Source: Telopea speciosissima (lineage: Eukaryota; Streptophyta; Magnoliopsida; Proteales; Proteaceae). From it: a DNA stretch of 64,000 nt. Location: assembly GCF_018873765.1 (NCBI RefSeq), contig NC_057916.1:52330540-52394539 (forward strand), given 5' to 3'. A model generated the notes under the pieces. The model did not search any database. It was not told where the DNA came from and saw only the letters and a list, made by a program, of their open reading frames with translations. Position numbers and translations under genes: made by a program. Each line of letters opens with the position of its first letter. The stretch's first letter is position 1. Below are positions 21,953-32,195 of the stretch, in pieces.

Positions 21953-23328
21953 CTAGTATCCTTGCGAGATACCCTCTAGTTGATGGTTCTTCTTCGCAGT
22001 TCCTACATTGGGAACAAACAGAGAATCCAAGAAACCTCTACCCACGGATCCATTCTGTATAAAATCTCTCAGGACATCCTCCGGAGTTTCTGCCTTCACT
22101 GAAGTGGAGTCTGGTGCTTTGAAAGAACCTGTTCTCCTTGCTTGCCCATGTAACACTCTCTTCTCATTTTTCAGATTTGCAGATGCCTTCACTTTGTGAA
22201 TCCCATATTTTTTGTCATCATCTTGAAGAGATTGGCACCATTTGTACGTTTCAATTGCTAAAGGTGCCCCTATATACATGAGAATAAGAATTAAAGACCC
22301 AAGATTACAATAATGAGAAATTTTCACCAAATACTAGAAAAAGGAAAATTTTTTTTGAGAAATTTACCAATTCCAATTTGTGCAAATACAATGACTTAAT
22401 TCATATCAAAATGTGTTACCACCCTTCTCCTCCTACGGTTCCTCTCTAAAACCCTAATCTATCTTCCGTTCAGTTTCTTGTAAACAGAGACTGCAAGGGT
22501 TTTGAGGTCACGGCCGATTGTGCTGTACTGGTGGAAGAAAGGCCCGTCAGTTTCTAATTCGAGATCCTTTCTGTTTGAAAAACTTTGACTTAAAGCTCCA
22601 TTGATTTCTGGGAGCGAAGCTCGTGATCTGGGAACTAGGATTTTAAAGACAAAACAGACGAAGAATAATATTTTCTTGGATTTTCTAGTTGACAACAAAG
22701 GGTAAGCTTAATAGGGTGGAAAAATGGGCTAGATTTCTATGCGCAATGGGAGCAGCGCCAGTGGTTACAGTCTCTCATAACTCGGACAAACCAGATACTG
22801 GGTGAGTCTAAATGACTCTTGAACAGGTTTTTCCCAAATTTTTTACTTGACTCGGACGATTTTCCCGAGTCAAAAACCTATTTTTTCCATCAATGCTCTG
22901 AATAACTATCGAGAATGGTTATTAGAGTTGTGACAGTACTCGATCGTAATTCCAAAAACCAATAGAAGTTATAATAACATGCATGCACTTACAATGGCGA
23001 TCATCAAGAGAGAGAGAGAGAGAGAGAGAGAGGGGTGAAATTAAGATGGAAATGAATCACCTGGGATGAGTTTGAGACCCTCTTTGCCGAGGGGACTGTC
23101 AAAGATATTGAGGGCGTAGACACCGATCTTCTGCCGGACTTCAGGGCCTGGGATGCACTCCTTGACCTTCTGGGATCCGTTCACTCTAACAACTTTATCG
23201 ATCTTAAGAACGGCGGCATGACCCAGAGAATAAGAACTCCGGCATGCGTTGCCAACAGGTTCCGATACATTTGGACAATTTCTTCTCACCTTTTCGGTGA
23301 CCAAGTTGAAGACATCCGTCAGACCCAT
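21953..23328 (-). CDS. two-exon gene of unknown function (putative)
   Basis: Exon 1 is 23061-23328, starting ATG at 23328. The donor is CAG|GTGATT, the intron is 22270-23060, and the acceptor is TATATAG at 22270. Exon 2 is 22269-21953. The exons join in phase 1 with no break and give about 194 residues: MGLTDVFNLVTEKVRRNCPN at the start, GSQKVKECIPGPEVRQKIGV, then across the junction KLIPG|APLAIETYKWCQS, ending QLEGISQGY. The protein is charged, has no evident signal peptide or membrane span, and contains two Cys in the N-terminal half. I do not recognise the family. The start lies 100 bp from the solo LTR at 23428. It could be a gene fragment. A second minus frame at 22459-22698 lies within the intron and is not needed for the model. 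Confidence 0.5.
23007..23032. repeat. (AG)n microsatellite in the intron
   Basis: About 13 AG units just inside the 5' end of the intron of the minus-strand gene. Confidence 0.85.
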
Positions 23329-23427
23329 TCCCTCTCTCTGTCGTTGTCTCTCTTCGATCAGCCAAGTGCCTTAAAGAAACTTTTAATCTCTGAGGAGTGT
23401 GTGAGGAGTGGGAATGAAAGAGAGAAG

Positions 23428-25133
23428 TGTTGGACAAGTGTGTGTCCATCAAACCCGGTTCGGTCCGGTTCAACCCGATTCACCTTTGTATTGAACATTT
23501 ATACATTTTAGTTTAATATTGTCACATGCGATATAAACTTTTTGAGCATTATGTGTCCGTAAGTTATACTTAAAATGGTAGTCACGACTAGGGTTTGGGC
23601 TGGGCACCCTTATCATATGGTCGTCGCATTGGGTATGCCTAGACATGTGATGTCAGGGTACGAATGCGAGTGCTCACATGTTTGATGTGTGCATTGGCGA
23701 AGAATCTACTTTATCGATTCCCTTATGTATTACTGCCAGATGTAGGAAGGGATAGACATGTGTCACCGACACTGCACTGAGGGAACCCCGTCACCGCAAA
23801 ATGTGATCGCATTCTTTGGTTCATCAATGACCGAGACTCAAGCGAGTCAAAGCCGGTGTTCTGGGAATGCGTGAACACTTTGTGAGTGAAGGAGTTATCC
23901 AACACGGTCACCATCGCCCGATTGGGGAACACCAAGATAGAGACTGCTCAGTGCATGGTCGGATCGAAACGGATCCAGCACGTTTTGGAAATGGTTTTGC
24001 AAAATTTATTTTACATAAAATGATACATTATTTATAGTTATTTCAAATAAAGTGTTTTATCGAGTTTTGCGGACCCGATCGGATGCACAGACGCTCTTAT
24101 ATGGACATGTACTATGGATTGGGGTTTGGCAGTACATGTGTACATGCCCTAGATTCCATAATGATGGTGTTGATTAGAGGGGGGGTTGTATATGATAAAT
24201 TGTTATCATATAGGGAGTTATTTGGAATTTGCTAATTTAATTGGCTCTTTATTTAATTAATGAATTTGGTGCTAATTATAATTATCCATTAATAATTAAA
24301 TAAAGAATCTAATTAATACTTTTTCCCTATTAGATTCTGCTTCTTCACATGTGTAGCACTTTGAGTTTAAACAGAACTGCCAGACTGAGAGAGAGAATCA
24401 AACTCTCACTAGGGCTCTATTAAATCTATCTAGGATTTAATTAAACCCTATTATTATAAATAGGGGACCAAAAATACGCAGAAGAGGAGCTCTCCACGTG
24501 TTTGGAGCAGACACTCTCTCTCCTGTGTTTTTGGTTTCTCTCTCTCCCTCTTGTGATCTCTCTTCTTCTTCTTGCGTCTATCACCTGTGTTTGAGAGTTA
24601 GGGTTTGTGAAACCCTAGATCTGTGCTGAGGAGTTTGAGGGCATCTGGGATTGGCGTGTAGAACCTTGGTAGCACCATTGGAGGTTCAGATCTGTTTGCT
24701 TGGAGCGCTCATTGGAGGAAGAACCACTGTCTATTGGAGGAGCAACACTTGAGGCTCACCAGGTTAGCAGTTCTTTATTAATTCCTTCTGTTCATTGATT
24801 ATTAATATTTATGGGATGCGAAAGAAACTCGAATTGATTATTTTCCGCTGCGCATTTGAGTATGGGATGGATCCCTCTTACCATGTGATGGACTAGAGAC
24901 GAGTTTCTCCGTCCCTATTATGATAATTAATTTTATGGAATGCAATAGGGAAGGAGAAACCCTAATAGGGATGCACTAGGGTTCCCATGGGCGACCATGG
25001 GAAACCCTAAAATTAAAATGGGGCACCCATGGGACACCATGGGCTAACCCAGGGCGTGCAAAACCCTAAAGATAAATATCTTGGTCTCCCTAGGGAACCA
25101 TGGTTTGATCCCTGGACCGTTGTTTAGCCAACA
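23428..25133 (+). mobile_element. solo LTR, 1.7 kb
   Basis: It runs from TGTTGGAC to TAGCCAACA (inverted termini TGTTGG/CCAACA) with the perfect target duplication AGAAG at 23423-23427 and 25134-25138. A TATTATAAATAGG box near 24450 is followed by a leader-like stretch, and TTTTCCGCTGCGCATT is near 24840. A diverged second copy is 49019-54628. No internal region or PBS follows, so it is a solo LTR. Retrotransposon lineage is not settled. Confidence 0.85.
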
Positions 25134-25138
25134 AGAAG

Positions 25139-25591
25139 AAGGTAAACTAAGGTCTTAAACGAGTCATTTTCCAAATTCGTCTTTCCTCTTTGTTCAAGTC
25201 TTTCCTCTTTGTTTAATAAGAAAAAGGTTGACGAGACTGAGAACTAACTATCCACTCGAGATAATTACGTAGAGCAAGGTGTCAGGGTCTCAGAAATTTT
25301 AGTCAATGAATAAGAGGACAAGTCTCAGACCTCAAACGCGTTGAGTGCCGTACGAAGTTTTTTTTGATGAAAACGTACGAAGTTACTTTCACTATAAGCA
25401 GAGGCGCCCATGGAGGAGGCAATGATCAGGTAGTCCGTAATTATACGGATGCCTTGTAATCTAGAGAACCATTACGGGACTATGATCAACATTCAAAATC
25501 TTTTAGTAGTAACTGTGAGAGCTGGTAGAGCACTAGTCCAGGAGATTGACGATAGTAAAATTGAGTTGTAGCTGTGGAGTTTGCCATATAT
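25139..25591. other. intergenic, no feature seen
   Basis: No gene or repeat ends are recognised. The right edge (25592-25600) is the left target duplication of the Pack-MULE. Confidence 0.4.
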
Positions 25592-26074
25592 TTACACTTT
25601 GGGTTTTTTATAAATACCCCTTGAAAATGCCCATTTGTGCAAATGCTTTCTTATAACTTTTTTAATTGCAAATTCCTATTTTTAAAACAGTGTAGCACTT
25701 TGATCCAGTCCGTTAATTTAGGACATTAGACGTTAATTTCAGGGAATCTAATGAGCAAAATACCCTTCTGATAAAAACCTACCAAAATTAAAAAGTAGAA
25801 TGATCAAATTACCCTCATCTTCCCTAAATGGTTAGCGTTTGATTTGAACCCTAAAATTAAAACTCCGAAATTGAAAATCAAACCTTCAAAATTTAAGTTG
25901 CAATGAAGAAAGTTTCCTATGAATCAAGACAAGGGATGAGGGGATTTATTGCTGACATCGTGGTGGTGGTGGTGGAAGACAAGGCTACTATGCAGAGATC
26001 ACTGAGCTGCATTTCTATATTGCTCAAGAAGGTTCTTGCTTCATCGAATGGCTTAGATAGCTCTTCCTTGTAAT

Positions 26075-26327
26075 TAGGGGTGTCAAACGTTCAGTTCGGC
26101 TCGGTTTCGATTGGGCTGAATCGGTTTCGGTTTTGGAATGGTGAGACCAACACCAAACCGTTAAGAAACTTCGGTTTTCGGTCGGTTTCAGTTTTGGTCC
26201 GATTTCAGCCGGTCTTGTCATACCCCAATCCAAAACCAATCCAATAAGAATCGATTCGATTCGATCTGGGTTTATTCGGTAGGTTTCGATCGATTTTAAC
26301 GGTTCGGGCTAGGTTTTGACACCCTTA
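26075..26327. mobile_element. hAT-type MITE (253 bp)
   Basis: Ends TAGGGGTGTC and GACACCCTTA, with the perfect 8-bp target duplication CTTGTAAT at 26067-26074 and 26328-26335. The body is CGGTTTCGGTT-like low-complexity sequence. Confidence 0.9.
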
Positions 26328-26532
26328 CTTGTAATTGTTAAGAACCTCACAATAAGATTCCTGCCAAGGAACAGAAGAAAAAAAAATCATCTTTTTATTA
26401 CGTTGAGAATATTACGATCAATTAGCCTACAAACCTGACCTGATATGGTATGGAATTAATTCTAGTCGTGAAGGGGAAAAAATTAAAAAACAATAAAAAG
26501 ATTGAACAAAGATTTCCCATAGGCGCCATTAC

Positions 26533-26910
26533 CATGAACTCGTCGAGTTCTAGATCGGCTCCGAAATCAGTAGAACCACCACCCCTCGGATCATGGTTTT
26601 CTCGAGCGATTTTCTTCAAGAAGCGACGCCAGCTTCGGTGGTGCACCGACCTGCAGGGAAGAACACAGGAGAAGTGTTTTAATTTGAAAGATTTCATGAA
26701 AAAAAGGAGAATATGCAAAGCGAAGGGCTTACCTTCTGACATTCTATATAAGCAGTAACTAAGGTAGGATAGAGGATGATCAGCAATTTGAGCTTTGATC
26801 AAACCAGACATCTCCGATCCACAGAAATCCAGCTCGTTCACTTCGAATTGAAAGAAAGTTCTCAGCGACTTGACTTGGAGATTGAGCCACACTAGTAACT
26901 CCCACAATTC
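26533..26910 (-). pseudogene. KNOX homeobox gene fragment (two exons and an intron)
   Basis: On the minus strand, exon A ends at 26732 and contains IKAQIADHPL followed, after a 1-base loss, by YPTLVTAYIECQK. The donor is AAG|GTAAGC, the 81-base intron is 26651-26731, and the acceptor is CCTGCAG. Exon B (26533-26650) reads VGAPPKLASLLEE, gains one base, then reads ARENHDPRGGG and GADLELDEFM up to a GT. This is the KNOX1 domain of class I KNOX transcription factors, which control shoot meristem identity. The intron sits at the family's known CQK|VGAPP position. KNOX2, ELK and the homeodomain are absent. Two frameshifts rule out a working protein. Retention of the intron shows capture from genomic DNA. 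The outer edge of exon A is uncertain. Confidence 0.85.
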
Positions 26911-27022
26911 CATTTGAAGAAGAAATCACAGGATCAAGTAGGTAAAAATCTTCCATGAGAGCAAAATATCGTTATTTACGACTAACAAAGGAAAGATTCC
27001 TGGAAATCATTCTGCTATGTCT

Positions 27023-27211
27023 GGGATCGTTATCCTCTGCTGTCTGCTGCCTGAACAGCACCTGCTGTCCCCTCACATGGGGGCAAAATGATGACTTAAC
27101 CTCCCTGCCCGAACACACTGCCCGAGGGAGGTTAAGTTGTCACTTCGCACCCCATGTGAGGGGACAACACTGTTCTGTTCGGGCAGCGAACAACAGAGGA
27201 TAAAAATTCCC
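27023..27211. mobile_element. hairpin (foldback) MITE 3
   Basis: Ends GGGATCGTTATCCTCTG and CAGAGGATAAAAATTCCC, with arms of about 80 bp. The loop contains CCTGCCCGAACACACTGCCC, the exact reverse complement of the loop in hairpin 1 (7271). The inner arms are also related (CCTCACAT...GCA AAATGA), while the outer arms differ. No exact target duplication was found. It is nested in the Pack-MULE. Confidence 0.75.
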
Positions 27212-27690
27212 ATTTCTGCATGCTTGCTAGCTCCGAATGATATAAAAATAATTACGAACTCCAAAAGCAACTTCCACTTCAATTTTGGAGGTTTGATGTT
27301 AGGGTGAAAATCAAACCCTAAACCATTTGGGGAAGCTGAGGGCAATTTGGTCATTTTATTCTTTAATTTTTGTAGGTTTTTATCAGAAGGGCATTTTGGT
27401 CATTAGATTCCCTGAAACTAATGTCTAATGTCCTAAATTAACGGACTGAATCAAAGTGCTACACTGTTTTAAAAGTAGGAGTTTGCAATTAAAAAAGTTA
27501 TAAGAAGGCATTTGCACAAATGGGCATTTTCAAGGGGTATTTATAAAAAACCCTTATACTTTTACTAAGGCAGTCATTAAAGTCTCATTTAAGTAGATAT
27601 CCTTGAATAGAAGTTGGTTCTCTGTAGGAGAAAATAGAAGGCAGATCTTCAATGGGAGTCTTTCTGGCAGAAGTTCCCAGGATTGGCCAC

Positions 27691-27932
27691 TATTGAACGA
27701 TAATACTTTCTCTCTCATGTTTCACATTTTTCACATGTGATATTAATTTGCATCACATGCGATATGCATCTTTTCTTTGGGTTGCAAGTTTTGATGTGAA
27801 TGTATTATGGTAACCTAATATTTCATAGAATCTTTACCTTGTAAAGTCCAGTGAGTTGCTCACTCCATGTAATCTCTATATATTGTTCAATTGGAGAATC
27901 AAATTCTTTAAGGAATAATATCAGATTTATCA
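27691..27932 (+). repeat. 5' LTR of the nested-host copia
   Basis: TATTGAACGATA to AGATTTATCA. It matches 46358-46599, including GTAAAGTCCA.TGAGTTGCTCACTCCATGTAATC. The initial TG seems lost. A degenerate PBS (TGTCCAAAGCCC) follows. Confidence 0.8.
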
Positions 27933-27966
27933 TCGTGTCCAAAGCCCAATACTCTCCAATGAGAAT

Positions 27967-28260
27967 TTGTTTTTTTCTTCCTGGGATGTTTTCTCTTTTC
28001 CATCATGGATACGAATTCAATTCCTCCACGGTTGGCTCCCCAACCCTTACACCACTTCCCCCTTTCCTAATGCTCATCACTATATCTCCATTAAACTCAC
28101 CTCTAAGAATTTTTTGTTTCGGCAAAATCAAGTTGAACCCTTTCTCGATGGCCAAAACCTGTTTGGTCATCTCGATGGAAGTACACCATGCCCTAATGAT
28201 CCTGTTGAACTTGCTCACCGGCGTTGTCAAGATTCCATGATTCACAGTCTTCTTATTGCT
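27967..28260 (+). pseudogene. copia gag, N-terminal fragment
   Basis: The frame reads ISIKLTSKNFLFRQNQVEPF and LDGQNLFGHLDGSTPCPND, the typical N-terminal Gag block of copia elements. It ends where the hAT MITE inserts at 28261, and the next part of Gag resumes at 28924. Confidence 0.8.
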
Positions 28261-28923
28261 TAAGGGTGTCAACCGGTTCGGTTTTGGGTATTCGGTTCGG
28301 TTCCATGCCTTGTGGGTGTGACCCAAAACTGAACTGAAACCCGAGTCGGTTCTGGGACTAACAATCGAATCCGAAACACCTCGGTTTGGTTCGGTCTCGG
28401 TTCTAATTCGGTTTTAAAAAACGGTTCTTATTCGGGTCTAATTCGATTTTTAATACATTATAATACGGTTCCATGTTTTATAGGCTGCTAGTTCATCCAT
28501 TGTTATTGCTTTGCTGTGTTCTCAAGGAACTCCATTTGTATAAATAAATGCTCACAAAACCTTAAAGGAACACATCAAAATTATAATTCCAAAAGAAAAC
28601 ACATTAATAAATAATAGAGAAACACATCAAAATTAACTATTCCAAAAGATATTATCATTTTGATTTTGGTGCATACCGTTTTGGTTACTTTACTTACTTT
28701 ATTAATTATCATTTACCCAAAAGATATTAAAAGATATAGGGTTTGGGAATAAATGGGTATTCGGTTCGGTTTCGGTTCAAACCTACAGGTCTGAACATGA
28801 AACCGAAACCGGACCGAATCGAATTAAATTATCATACATCTGAACCAAAACCAAATCGAATTAATTTGGTTCGGCTCAGTATCGGGTTCGGTTTTCGATT
28901 TCGGTTTGGTTTTGATACCCTTA
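28261..28923. mobile_element. hAT-type MITE (663 bp) inside copia gag
   Basis: Ends TAAGGGTGTC and GATACCCTTA. The flanking 8-mers TTATTGCT and TTCTTGCC match at six positions, a worn target duplication. CGGTTCGGTT-type low-complexity arms surround an AT-rich core. The copia Gag reading continues on the far side, which confirms the insertion. Confidence 0.75.
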
Positions 28924-29155
28924 TTCTTGCCTCTCTCTCTCTGAAGAAGTTTTTCCGTTAGTTCTTGGCAAGAAAACAAGCCGAGCTAATTGGGACACAT
29001 TAACCACTGCTTTCTCTTCTTCTTCTGAGAGCCGGATTATGTCCCTGACAATGACCCTTCAAGATCTGACATAGAAACCTGAAGAACCTGTCTCAAATTT
29101 TTTACAGCGTGCAAAAACAATTGCTGCCGAACTCAGTGTTGCTGCCGAAGAAGAC
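28924..29155 (+). pseudogene. copia gag, middle fragment
   Basis: With small frame changes it reads SLSEEVFPLVLGKKTSRA, TTAFSSSSESRIMSLTMTLQ and EPVSNFLQRAKTIAAELSVA, the standard middle of copia Gag. One TAG stands in for a likely Gln. Near 29150 it gives way to Athila-type gypsy sequence. Confidence 0.75.
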
Positions 29156-29159
29156 AACC

Positions 29160-29648
29160 AATGTTCCTAAGAAAGCATTCTTAGCTGCCACTGTTAGTTC
29201 TGTATTGTCTCAACATTCTTTGTCCACTAAGTATAAAGACCCTGGATGCCCCACTATCTATTGTTTTATTGGTAACACTAACATTGACCACGCTCTCCTT
29301 GATTTAGGAACAAGTGTGAATTTATTACCTTATTCAGTGTACCAACAGTTAGGGCTAGGAGACCTTAAACCAACCACAGTTAAACTTCAGTTAGCTGACA
29401 AATCGGTTAAGACTCCTAAGGGCATGGTAGAGGATGTTCTAGTTAAGGTGGGTGAATTTTTGTATCCTGTGGATTTCATTGTTCTAGACACCCAACCTGT
29501 TGTTTGTATTAGAGATCAAATCCCTATCATCCTGGGTAGACCATTTCTTGCTACTAGTAATGCTCTGATTAATTGTAGGAGTGGTCTCATGAAGCTTTCT
29601 TTTGGTAGTTCTTCTCATGAGTTTCATGTCTTTCGATTAAGAAAGTAG
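29160..29648 (+). CDS. Athila-type retropepsin domain
   Basis: About 160 residues include KKAFLAATVSSVL, DPGCPTIYCFIGN, ALLDLGTSVNLLPYSVYQQL, QLADKSVKTPKGMVEDVLV, FPVDFIVLDT-like YPVDFIVLDTQPV and IPIILGRPFLATSNALIN. The active site is DLGTS, matching the DLGAS form of this lineage rather than DTG. The frame is open, but it is fused upstream to copia gag and stops at 29648, so it is a domain remnant and not a working polyprotein. Confidence 0.85.
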   Translation, partial: NVPKKAFLAATVSSVLSQHSLSTKYKDPGCPTIYCFIGNTNIDHALLDLGTSVNLLPYSVYQQLGLGDLKPTTVKLQLADKSVKTPKGMVEDVLVKVGEFLYPVDFIVLDTQPVVCIRDQIPIILGRPFLATSNALINCRSGLMKLSFGSSSHEFHVFRLRK

Positions 29649-31590
29649 CCCCACATTACTGAGGAAGTTCATATGTTGCATGATATTTCTAATTATATTA
29701 GGCCTAATGTTTCTATTGATTTTGAATCAGATTTTCATGATAGCATAAACCATCTAGATCCATCTCAGGTGTTTGATTGTCATACTGAGGATTGTTTTGT
29801 CCCACATATTGATTTGTCCAAACCTCCTAGGTTTGATGATTTTATTGAGGAGGACAATGTTAGTCATGATGCTTTTCAAGCATATTATCGTGATCCTTAT
29901 TTGGCAAACCAAGTTATGCAAAGGGCGAATAGTTTTATTGCTAGGATTGATATGAGTAAACCTCTCATTTTTTATGATTATCTTGGTGAGGTTACTAATA
30001 TTCATGATTTGATGCTTACAGCAATCCGTTATTGGTTGTTTTTTGCGATAATGACATGCATTCTGCATTGACGATGGGAGGGAATGGGAGGATTTGTTTA
30101 CATGGACTATTTTTCACTGCCTTTATTTTCCACTGTCCCATATGGACAGATTTTCCTGTTGTGTATTTATCATTTGTGCTTAACTTCCATGTTATTTCTC
30201 GCTTTACTAAAATTCATGGTCGAGTATTTTCTGGTTCTGAAGCTCTTTTTACATTTATCGACCATGGATTGAGATTTCTGTTGATGCTCCTAGTACCTTT
30301 TGTAGAGCTCATGACTCTTCATGATCTTCTTTGTTGGTTATATCTGGTAAGCCCCCTCATCCCCTCCCTTGTCCTTAATTTTTATTTTCTATATGCATTG
30401 AGGACATTGCATAATTTAAGTATGGGGGAGGGGGATTTCATCGAATTGTAGTCTTTACTTTGGTTAGAGAATGAATGTGTAGCATCTTTAGTTTACTTTT
30501 CTGAAGACTTTGAGAGCATCCAAATATCCGGCACTTTGAAGTAATAAAAATTTCGTACTGAGGAGGGAATTGGAATATACTGATCAAAGGGATTTTAAAT
30601 TCCTTTAAAATACACAGTCTACTGAGAGAGCCGATTTTGTTAATCATCCTGTTTACACGAGTTTTGGTTAGGTGCTAAGGTTGAACCATGATATAGTTGA
30701 TTGCCAAAAAAAAATTTATTTTCTCTTTGATCCAGTCTTTGCTTGTAGCCTATTTGGTTTGAATAAGTAAGCCCGAGGGGTGTTTTACACCTAATTCCTT
30801 AAAGCCATCTGGTTTGAGAGTAATTGGCCTAAAGCTTGCTACAAGAGCCACCTAGAAAGCTTAAGAGGTCAAGACATTGCACGGATTGGAGTAGAATAAA
30901 AATAAATAAATAAATTAAAAGTTTGAACTCATATAGCATCAATGTCTAAAGCCACAATGTGGCAATCAAATGATATATGCACTGAGAATCTATTCCAACA
31001 CTACTTAGTAACTTGGGTGTCTGGTGCAAGCCTTGCATGTCATTCAAGCTAATTGTCATGGAGGGACATTTGAGTTCAATACTTGGAAAAATATGGCAAG
31101 TAAAATCAAAGTGAAATTGAAATTGTGCATGTGTTTAAAGGTTCAACCAGGGTTCCGAGTTAAAATCTTTTGTAGCCTAGATGACCTACTCGATCTAATC
31201 TCAAGTAAAAACAGTGTGACTCACCTTACCCCAAACCTCCCTTAGTTAGATGTATGACAATTTTCCAACTCAGAGTGGGATAATAAAGTTCAAGTGTGGG
31301 GGAATATCTAGAAATCTCATAGTAAATTATTTTCAATTTTAAGCGGTTGCACTCTTTTTCTTGGTCATGGTACGGATTTACAATTGAATTTTAGGTGTAT
31401 ATTTTCTGCAAACACCCACAAGACCTCACTCGTCCACTAGGGGTAACCTAGGGGTTTAAAGGGCTTGTTGCACATACTAAGTGCAATCGTGATTCCTACG
31501 AAAGTGAGTTAGGTTTTTTTTTTTGCATTCTAGGTTAGTTTTTCTTTTTGCTTTACTCGAGGATGAGCAAAGTCTAAGTGTGGGGGAATC
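29649..31590 (+). other. 3' non-coding region of the Athila-like element with repeated PPT-like motifs
   Basis: A remnant frame (29673-30071, with repeated acidic/DLSKP words) is followed by AT-rich sequence. Purine-rich motifs recur: TAAGTATGGGGGAGGGGG (about 30419), CAAGTGTGGGGGAAT (about 31290) and CTAAGTGTGGGGGAATC (31574-31590). The last directly precedes the LTR and is the likely polypurine tract. Confidence 0.6.
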
Positions 31591-32195
31591 TGATGAGCAC
31601 ATTAATGTGTGAAATCTTAGGGCATAAGCATGCATTTTACTCACATTTTACGGAGCTACTCGAGTATTTCTTTGTGTTTTTTAGGTTTTAGGTCCTTTTT
31701 GGTTATTTTATGCTATCAAGAGCTATATCTCCCAAGTTACACGTACAGTGATCCAATTTCTTTTCATGGTTGCGAAGAGGACAAAATTCTGAGCAAGGTG
31801 GACCACTTGCATGTCAAGTACGCGTTCATTTAGGCCATCATGCAAGCTATTATTTTTTTTGGACCAGAAAAGAATAATAGGCCCAAAAATGAGTTGAAGT
31901 GCAAGCCCGAGCCGAGAACCAAGGAAGGATTTGATGCAATCTAGGCACCAATCTACTCATAGATCAATTCACATGTGATCAAAGGCGAGATGGGAAGAAG
32001 TTTCACTGAAGATCCAAGGGCATAACCATAATTTTAAAAAATTGGGAAATTTTCAGAAGATATCCGATATTGGGTTCATATCGTCCAGAACATTAATTGG
32101 AGCAACTTTAATTCTCTGATTGGGCCCATCCGGGGCCAGGATGGAGAGATATTTTCAAAAAGAGAATTTCATCCACTTTCCAATTCACTTTTCTA
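31591..32195 (+). repeat. truncated 3' LTR, Athila-like, plus
   Basis: It starts TGATGAGCACATTAATGTG and matches the reverse complement of 35766 down to about 35165. It breaks off at CTATTTATAG. The full LTR of this family is about 1.6 kb (34161-35766). Confidence 0.85.

Larger units (their letters stand above)
25601..27553. mobile_element. Pack-MULE carrying KNOX exons
   Basis: Inverted repeats of about 270 bp start GGGTTTTTTATAAATACCCC and are flanked by 9-bp sequences TTACACTTT (25592-25600) and TTATACTTT (27554-27562), one mismatch apart. This is the Mutator signature. There is no transposase. Between the arms are two exons of a KNOX homeobox gene on the minus strand, a hAT MITE (26075-26327) and a hairpin MITE (27023-27211). 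The MITEs probably inserted later. Confidence 0.85.
29156..32195 (+). mobile_element. Athila-like gypsy fragment, plus orientation
   Basis: It contains a protease domain (29160-29648), a coding remnant to about 30070, a non-coding 3' region (30072-31573), a polypurine tract and the first 605 bp of the 3' LTR (31591-32195). Reverse transcriptase, RNase H and integrase are absent, which points to a large internal deletion. The LTR stops abruptly where it meets an inverted gag fragment at about 32196. Confidence 0.75.

Noticed and set aside
26422..26913. 163-codon continuous minus frame as one gene
   Set aside because: It reads through an intron and two frameshifts of the KNOX fragment; the spliced reading explains the homology better.
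27073..27354. 93-codon minus frame next to the KNOX fragment
   Set aside because: It runs through hairpin MITE 3 and MULE arm sequence.
28743..28961. Pro/Asn/Arg-rich repeat peptide
   Set aside because: Encoded by the low-complexity arm of a hAT MITE.
32108..32195. C-terminal extension of the Athila Gag
   Set aside because: These codons are antisense of the truncated plus-strand LTR, read through the junction.
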